From: DATJFX01 sp035495465
GTDB lineage: Bacteria; Patescibacteriota; Doudnabacteria; UBA920; O2-02-FULL-48-8
Length of the DNA: 9,392 bases
Direction of reading: 5' to 3'
NCBI GenBank assembly: GCA_035495465.1
Contig: DATJFX010000039.1
Span: forward strand, 1-9,392
Under the pieces are notes generated by a model. It was not told where the DNA came from, made no database searches, and saw only the letters and a program-made list of their open reading frames with translations. Shown piece by piece: positions 6,890 to 9,392 of this stretch (positions are counted from its first letter, which is position 1; every line of letters starts with the position of its first letter). Both the position numbers and the translations under genes were made by a program.

Positions 6890-6946
6890 TGGGCAAAATA
6901 GCTGATTTCGACCCGGCTGTGGAACCAATTGCCCACATCGGGAAAT
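6890..6946 (-). other. Gene-free stretch with RNA-like inverted repeats
   Basis: No convincing gene lies between 6885 and 6968. On the minus strand 6946-6905 folds on paper into three stacked 4-bp helices, ATTT/AAAT, CCCG/CGGG and GTGG/CCAC, with small internal bulges and a 10-nt loop. An alternative 7-bp pairing joins TTGCCCA (6929-6935) with TGGGCAA (6890-6896) and would break the inner helix. The stretch lies between two terminators. No clear promoter of its own is seen, so it may be the 3' part of a readthrough transcript or a small RNA. Confidence 0.35.
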
Positions 6947-6968
6947 AGGGTTAAAAAAACCACCAAAT

Positions 6969-6995
6969 AAATAACCCCGACAAGCGGGGTTATTT
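6969..6995 (-). terminator. Strong hairpin terminator after the acidic micro-ORF
   Basis: An 11-bp perfect stem (6969-6979 with 6985-6995; core CCCCG/CGGGG flanked by A/T pairs) with a 5-nt loop begins 2 nt after the TAA at 6998. On the minus strand the 3' arm runs into TTATTTATTT, with a further T7 slightly downstream. This fits an intrinsic terminator for the small gene. Confidence 0.8.
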
Positions 6996-6997
6996 GA

Positions 6998-7090
6998 TTA
7001 CATTTCTTCCTTTTCGTCGCCCATTTCTTCACCTTCAGGCTTCTTCTCATCCATCATGTCGTCATCGGACATTGGTTGTTCATCTGCCAT
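6998..7090 (-). CDS. 30-residue highly acidic, methionine-rich microprotein
   Basis: The reading frame starts MADEQPMSDDD and ends with GDEKEEM. Of 30 residues, 14 are Asp or Glu, 6 are Met and 3 are Lys, with no aromatic or branched hydrophobic residue, so the peptide would be soluble, strongly negative and probably disordered. I do not recognise it. Support for a real gene comes from its setting: a consensus promoter 58 nt upstream (7148-7176), a hairpin leader, and a strong terminator starting 2 nt after the stop, all with little else inside. No clear Shine-Dalgarno site lies at normal distance (an AGGA is about 16 nt upstream). It could be a chaperone-like, metal-binding or nucleic-acid-mimic peptide, or the transcript itself could be the product; the sequence does not decide. 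Confidence 0.65.
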   Translation of the reverse strand: MADEQPMSDDDMMDEKKPEGEEMGDEKEEM

Positions 7091-7110
7091 ATGTATATTT
7101 ATCAGTTCCT

Positions 7111-7132
7111 GATCCCCCGCAAGCGGCGGATC
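7111..7132 (-). other. Hairpin in the leader of the micro-ORF
   Basis: GATCC (7111-7115) pairs with GGATC (7128-7132); after one C/C mismatch CCG pairs with CGG around a CAAG loop. The overlapping ATCAG/CTGAT pairing (7101-7105 with 7109-7113) is an alternative that would compete with it. Neither strand has a T-run after the hairpin, so it is a leader structure more than a terminator. Confidence 0.5.
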
Positions 7133-7147
7133 TTAATGATTAAGTAT

Positions 7148-7176
7148 ATTATATTTGATTGTTAGCGCTTGGTCAA
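7148..7176 (-). promoter_or_regulatory. Sigma-70-type promoter of the micro-ORF unit
   Basis: On the minus strand TTGACC (-35, 7171-7176) and TATAAT (-10, 7148-7153) are separated by exactly 17 nt; the start point is expected near 7141. The -35 lies inside the last codons of the upstream 78-residue gene. The leader to the micro-ORF ATG would be about 50 nt. Confidence 0.85.
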
Positions 7177-7398
7177 TAGGAATTTAAAAACATTCAGAAG
7201 ACTTTCCCAAATATTTTTCAAAATCGGCAAGGAAGCTGGCAAAAGGACCACGAGTAAAATAATATATATGAATTGTTTCTTGATTACCTTAAAAATCGCA
7301 ATCGCAATCAGGACTGCCAGAGCCAAAGAAACTATGCCGCGAAAATTCGGAGGAAAATAACTCAGAAACTGATTATAGATAGAAAATACTTGATCCAT
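7162..7398 (-). CDS. Small membrane protein, two predicted helices, unknown function
   Basis: A 78-residue hydrophobic protein. A short N-terminus (MDQVFSIYNQFLSYFPPNFRG) is followed by one membrane helix at about 22-38 (IVSLALAVLIAIAIFKV), a basic turn (KKQ), a second helix at about 43-60 (FIYIILLVVLLPASLPIL) and an amphipathic basic tail ending LLTKR. I do not recognise the family. It starts 6 nt after the stop of the winged-helix gene with no Shine-Dalgarno site, so it is probably translated from the same transcript. No terminator follows; the next promoter overlaps its end. Its pairing with a regulator suggests a membrane partner or target of that regulator, which is an inference from position only. 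Confidence 0.75.
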   Translation of the reverse strand: MDQVFSIYNQFLSYFPPNFRGIVSLALAVLIAIAIFKVIKKQFIYIILLVVLLPASLPILKNIWESLLNVFKFLLTKR

Positions 7399-7404
7399 AA
7401 AAAT

Positions 7405-7995
7405 TTAGGATTTATATACTACCTTAGTCAGGGTTTTGCGTTTGATCTTATCCAGAACGATAATCGGATTATTTTCTAGAATATTTTTTAAAAACCGATC
7501 ATTCATGATTTTCCGGTAGTCGAATTCAGCCGGAGTAAAGATAGTATAGCTAATTTCTTGTTCCGCGAATTTTTCAGCCATGCGTAAAAAGTTATTAAGC
7601 CGGGCTGGACTGACCTTACCCACTAACAACAAGTCAGTTTCTATTCTTGGCTTCCCTACAAATACTCCGGTAAGAACTATGAGTTTACACTCTCGCAATT
7701 TACTTGCAGCTCGAACCAATAAATCATCCGGGACATTTTTTACTTTGCGCAGCAGATTTACCAATTCCGGATAAAGGGCAAAATGCCGGTTCATCTGATA
7801 GTATTTAATTTTGTTTTTTAAGCTTACGACCAAAAATTCCAGCTTGTATAATTCCTTTAAAGCATCTTTTAAAATTGGACTGGAGCATTCTGTGCTAACC
7901 CTTAGTTCGGTAAAAGTAAAACTCCGTTGGGGATGAGCCAAAAAGAGATTAACTAATTTGGTTTTAGGTTTAGAAGATAAAAGTTGTGCAAGCAT
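7405..7995 (-). CDS. Winged-helix DNA-binding protein with degenerate nucleotidyltransferase-like C-terminus
   Basis: A 196-residue probable transcription regulator. Residues about 1-70 look like a winged helix-turn-helix (KTKLVNLFLAHPQRSFTFTEL, then PILKDALKELYKLEFLVV and a basic wing KNKIKYYQMN). Residues about 100-185 resemble the MNT nucleotidyltransferase fold (LIVLTGVFVGK...TDLLLVGKVS), but the GS motif and the second acidic residue of the DxD pair are missing: only D121 remains in TDLLLVG. A catalytic role is therefore unlikely; this half may be a sensor or dimerisation domain. ATG 7995 is preferred over a TTG at 8028 because a TATAAT box (8002-8007) lies just upstream, with 6 nt between, implying a leaderless mRNA starting at this ATG. 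A 78-residue membrane protein follows in the same unit, and a large membrane protein is divergent. Confidence 0.8.
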   Translation of the reverse strand: MLAQLLSSKPKTKLVNLFLAHPQRSFTFTELRVSTECSSPILKDALKELYKLEFLVVSLKNKIKYYQMNRHFALYPELVNLLRKVKNVPDDLLVRAASKLRECKLIVLTGVFVGKPRIETDLLLVGKVSPARLNNFLRMAEKFAEQEISYTIFTPAEFDYRKIMNDRFLKNILENNPIIVLDKIKRKTLTKVVYKS

Positions 7996-8001
7996 GCGGA
8001 T

Positions 8002-8028
8002 ATTATAGCACAAATTCCCCTTGGGCAA
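8002..8028 (-). promoter_or_regulatory. Promoter giving a leaderless mRNA for the winged-helix gene
   Basis: On the minus strand a perfect TATAAT (8002-8007) ends 6 nt before the ATG at 7995, so transcription should start at or next to the A of the start codon. A weak -35 candidate TTGCCC (8023-8028) is at 15-nt spacing. An 8-bp palindrome ATCGCGAT (8033-8040) lies between this and the opposite-facing promoter and could be an operator. Confidence 0.65.
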
Positions 8029-8053
8029 GAAAATCGCGATCCTAAGCTATTTG

Positions 8054-8062
8054 TGATATAAT
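8054..8062 (+). promoter_or_regulatory. Extended -10 promoter of the divergent membrane protein gene
   Basis: TGATATAAT (8054-8062) is an extended -10 element (TGn plus TATAAT); no good -35 is seen at 16-18 nt upstream. The start point should fall near 8069, leaving only about 4 nt before the ATG at 8073, so this gene too would be almost leaderless. Confidence 0.65.
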
Positions 8063-8072
8063 TATAAAATCT

Positions 8073-9392
8073 ATGGCGCGGCTAGAAACACAAATAAATC
8101 AAATATATCTCACGCATCCGGAAACAAAAAATGCTTCCCTTATTCTTTACGAGGAAGCTTTATCAGCTTCCACGCATTTATTTATTTTGGCAGAACTGAG
8201 AGATCTGCAAAAAAAATCCGAAGCCCATGATCTAAAAAAAATCTCAGAGATTATTCTTACTTCTTTCAGGACTAATAAAAAACTTTCTGGCGAAGCATTG
8301 TTTGAAGCTTCTCTGGCGCAAATCAACCAGAACCTCGCAGATATCGCACACGAAGGCCGGAAATCATGGGTCGGAAAATTTTCTTGCATCATTGCTCTTC
8401 GGGCCAATGACAATATTTATTTAGCGAATAGCGGCCAGGCCAGCGGTTGGCTGCGGCGTCAATCAGAACTTTTAGAAATCCTACCTGCTGAGAAACGGGG
8501 CGACCATCCCTTAAAAACTTTTGTTAATTTTATTCAGGGTAAAATTTCTGAAAACGACGCGTTAATTTTAACATCGGCCAACGTCTTTAATTACGTTTCC
8601 ACAGAGCTATATGCAAAAATACTCAATAACAACACTTTAGCCCAAGCCTGCCAGGAAATCTCTAAAATCCTGCAAACTGCCTTAGGCTCCAACCAATCAT
8701 TTTCTAGTTTCTTTTTAGAATTTACGAAAAAACAATCCCCCTCTTTTGCGGAAGTCCTCCCAGAAGCAGCGCCAGTCTATGCACCTCTTCCTGAGGATAT
8801 AAAAAATTCCGAAGAAAAACCTTCCCAATTTAAGATCCGGTTGCCGGCAATCCCTAATATAAAATTGCCGAAATTTAACTTTCGATTTCGAATCCGAATT
8901 CCTAAAATCTCCTTTGGTTTTTTCCAGCGGCTGGGCAAGGCTGGAAAATTTTTCTTTATCAGCTTTAGCCTTTTTGCTGTATTATTTATCATTAATCTGG
9001 GGGTTTATGGATTTAAACTACGCGATCAGCACGCGCAGGAAGCTTTAACTAAGCAAATTGCCTTAGTGAATGAGGATATTACAAAAACTCGATCCGCTTT
9101 AATTATCAAGGACAACCAGCAGGCTTTAGTACAATTAGCCCAAACATTATCAGATTTTAATTCTTTAAAAAAACTTTCTCCCACCCAGGCGGACCAATTC
9201 ACAGCCGAACTCGAAAAACTCACCAACCAAGTGAATAAAACGAGCGTTGCCCAAAGTCCCCAAGTTTACGCGGAATTTAAAAGGCATCCCATTTATCTAG
9301 CAAAATCTCCTACCGGATTTTTGTTGTCCGCGGCAGACTCTAATTCTGTTTCGTCTTTTGATAAAACCAATAAAGATTATTTTTTGTTAAAT
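8073..9392 (+). CDS. Membrane protein with degenerate PP2C-like cytoplasmic domain (partial, 3' end outside window)
   Basis: An open frame of 440 codons from ATG 8073 to the right edge without a stop. Residues 1-230 are soluble and resemble a decayed PP2C (PPM) phosphatase fold: SWVGKFSCIIALRANDNIYLANSG (98-121) and ISENDALILTSANVFNYVS (158-176) align by eye to the PP2C strands 'aylGdsrayl' and 'l..gD.lllcsDGl', but the metal-binding aspartate pattern is not evident. Residues about 250-281 form a basic, proline-spaced linker with alternating hydrophobic residues (IKLPKFNFRFRIRIPKISF). One membrane helix lies at about 293-314, followed by a coiled-coil-like region (315-393) and the start of a beta-rich segment (IYLAKSPTGFLLSAADS), perhaps a beta-propeller. 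A sensor or signalling protein is a reasonable guess; catalytic activity is doubtful. No Shine-Dalgarno site is seen. Confidence 0.8.
   Translation, partial: MARLETQINQIYLTHPETKNASLILYEEALSASTHLFILAELRDLQKKSEAHDLKKISEIILTSFRTNKKLSGEALFEASLAQINQNLADIAHEGRKSWVGKFSCIIALRANDNIYLANSGQASGWLRRQSELLEILPAEKRGDHPLKTFVNFIQGKISENDALILTSANVFNYVSTELYAKILNNNTLAQACQEISKILQTALGSNQSFSSFFLEFTKKQSPSFAEVLPEAAPVYAPLPEDIKNSEEKPSQFKIRLPAIPNIKLPKFNFRFRIRIPKISFGFFQRLGKAGKFFFISFSLFAVLFIINLGVYGFKLRDQHAQEALTKQIALVNEDITKTRSALIIKDNQQALVQLAQTLSDFNSLKKLSPTQADQFTAELEKLTNQVNKTSVAQSPQVYAEFKRHPIYLAKSPTGFLLSAADSNSVSSFDKTNKDYFLLN

Noticed and set aside
6754..7050. 98-residue open frame on the minus strand with two hydrophobic stretches
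   Set aside because: It overlaps the micro-ORF out of frame and runs through two terminators, the mraZ promoter and all six GTGG boxes; its hydrophobicity comes from T-rich signals.
7996..8028. TTG start at 8028 for the winged-helix gene
   Set aside because: The extension would contain the TATAAT box and the weak -35; the ATG at 7995 matches a leaderless start.
8147..9226. Minus-strand open frames within 8147-8413, 8777-8992 and 9026-9226
   Set aside because: They are antisense to the continuous 440-codon plus-strand gene and show no domain, promoter or ribosome site.
1..9392. UGA recoding (UGA as Gly or Trp) as in some Patescibacteria
   Set aside because: No conserved gene here contains an in-frame TGA, tryptophans are encoded by TGG, and all genes read cleanly with the standard code.

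Overview
The window looks like a chromosomal piece from a small-genome bacterium, most likely of the Candidate Phyla Radiation (Patescibacteria). That placement is an inference from several features: a compact minus-strand division/wall (dcw) cluster, a MurF that seems to lack its usual N-terminal UDP-binding domain, few Shine-Dalgarno sites, near-leaderless promoters, a winged-helix protein with a degenerate nucleotidyltransferase-like tail, and moderately AT-rich DNA. All nine genes whose 3' end is visible stop with TAA, and the standard code fits throughout. No mobile element, CRISPR array or rRNA is seen.

Layout from right to left, since most genes are on the minus strand. (1) 8073-9392 (+): the start of a long membrane protein with a degenerate PP2C-phosphatase-like cytoplasmic part, one membrane helix and the beginning of an extracytoplasmic region; it runs off the window. 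(2) 7995-7162 (-): a divergent two-gene unit, a winged-helix/degenerate-nucleotidyltransferase regulator followed by a 78-residue membrane protein. (3) 7176-6969 (-): a compact unit not obvious from longer ORFs, with a consensus promoter, a hairpin leader, a 30-codon very acidic methionine-rich ORF and a strong hairpin terminator. (4) 6968-6863: a gene-free stretch with RNA-like inverted repeats ending in an intrinsic terminator. (5) 6846-1923 (-): the dcw operon mraZ-rsmH-ftsL-ftsI-murF, driven by a near-consensus sigma-70-type promoter overlaid with six GTGG boxes, the expected operator for MraZ autoregulation. (6) 1915-1 (-): a consensus promoter, tRNA-Glu(CUC), then 7 nt later a MacA/HlyD-like membrane fusion protein and 2 nt later a MacB/LolD-like ABC ATPase that runs off the left edge.

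Functionally, the dcw operon supplies a transcriptional regulator (MraZ), the 16S rRNA methyltransferase RsmH, a divisome scaffold (FtsL), the septal transpeptidase (FtsI) and the enzyme that adds D-Ala-D-Ala to the wall precursor (MurF). The left end is a tripartite-type export or lipoprotein-release system that appears to be co-transcribed with a tRNA. The right end is probably a signalling or surface-sensing locus of unknown role.

The most notable items are the acidic micro-ORF unit at 6969-7176, the six-box MraZ operator, the tRNA-to-membrane-fusion-protein junction, the shortened MurF, and the degenerate PP2C-like membrane protein with its divergent regulator.
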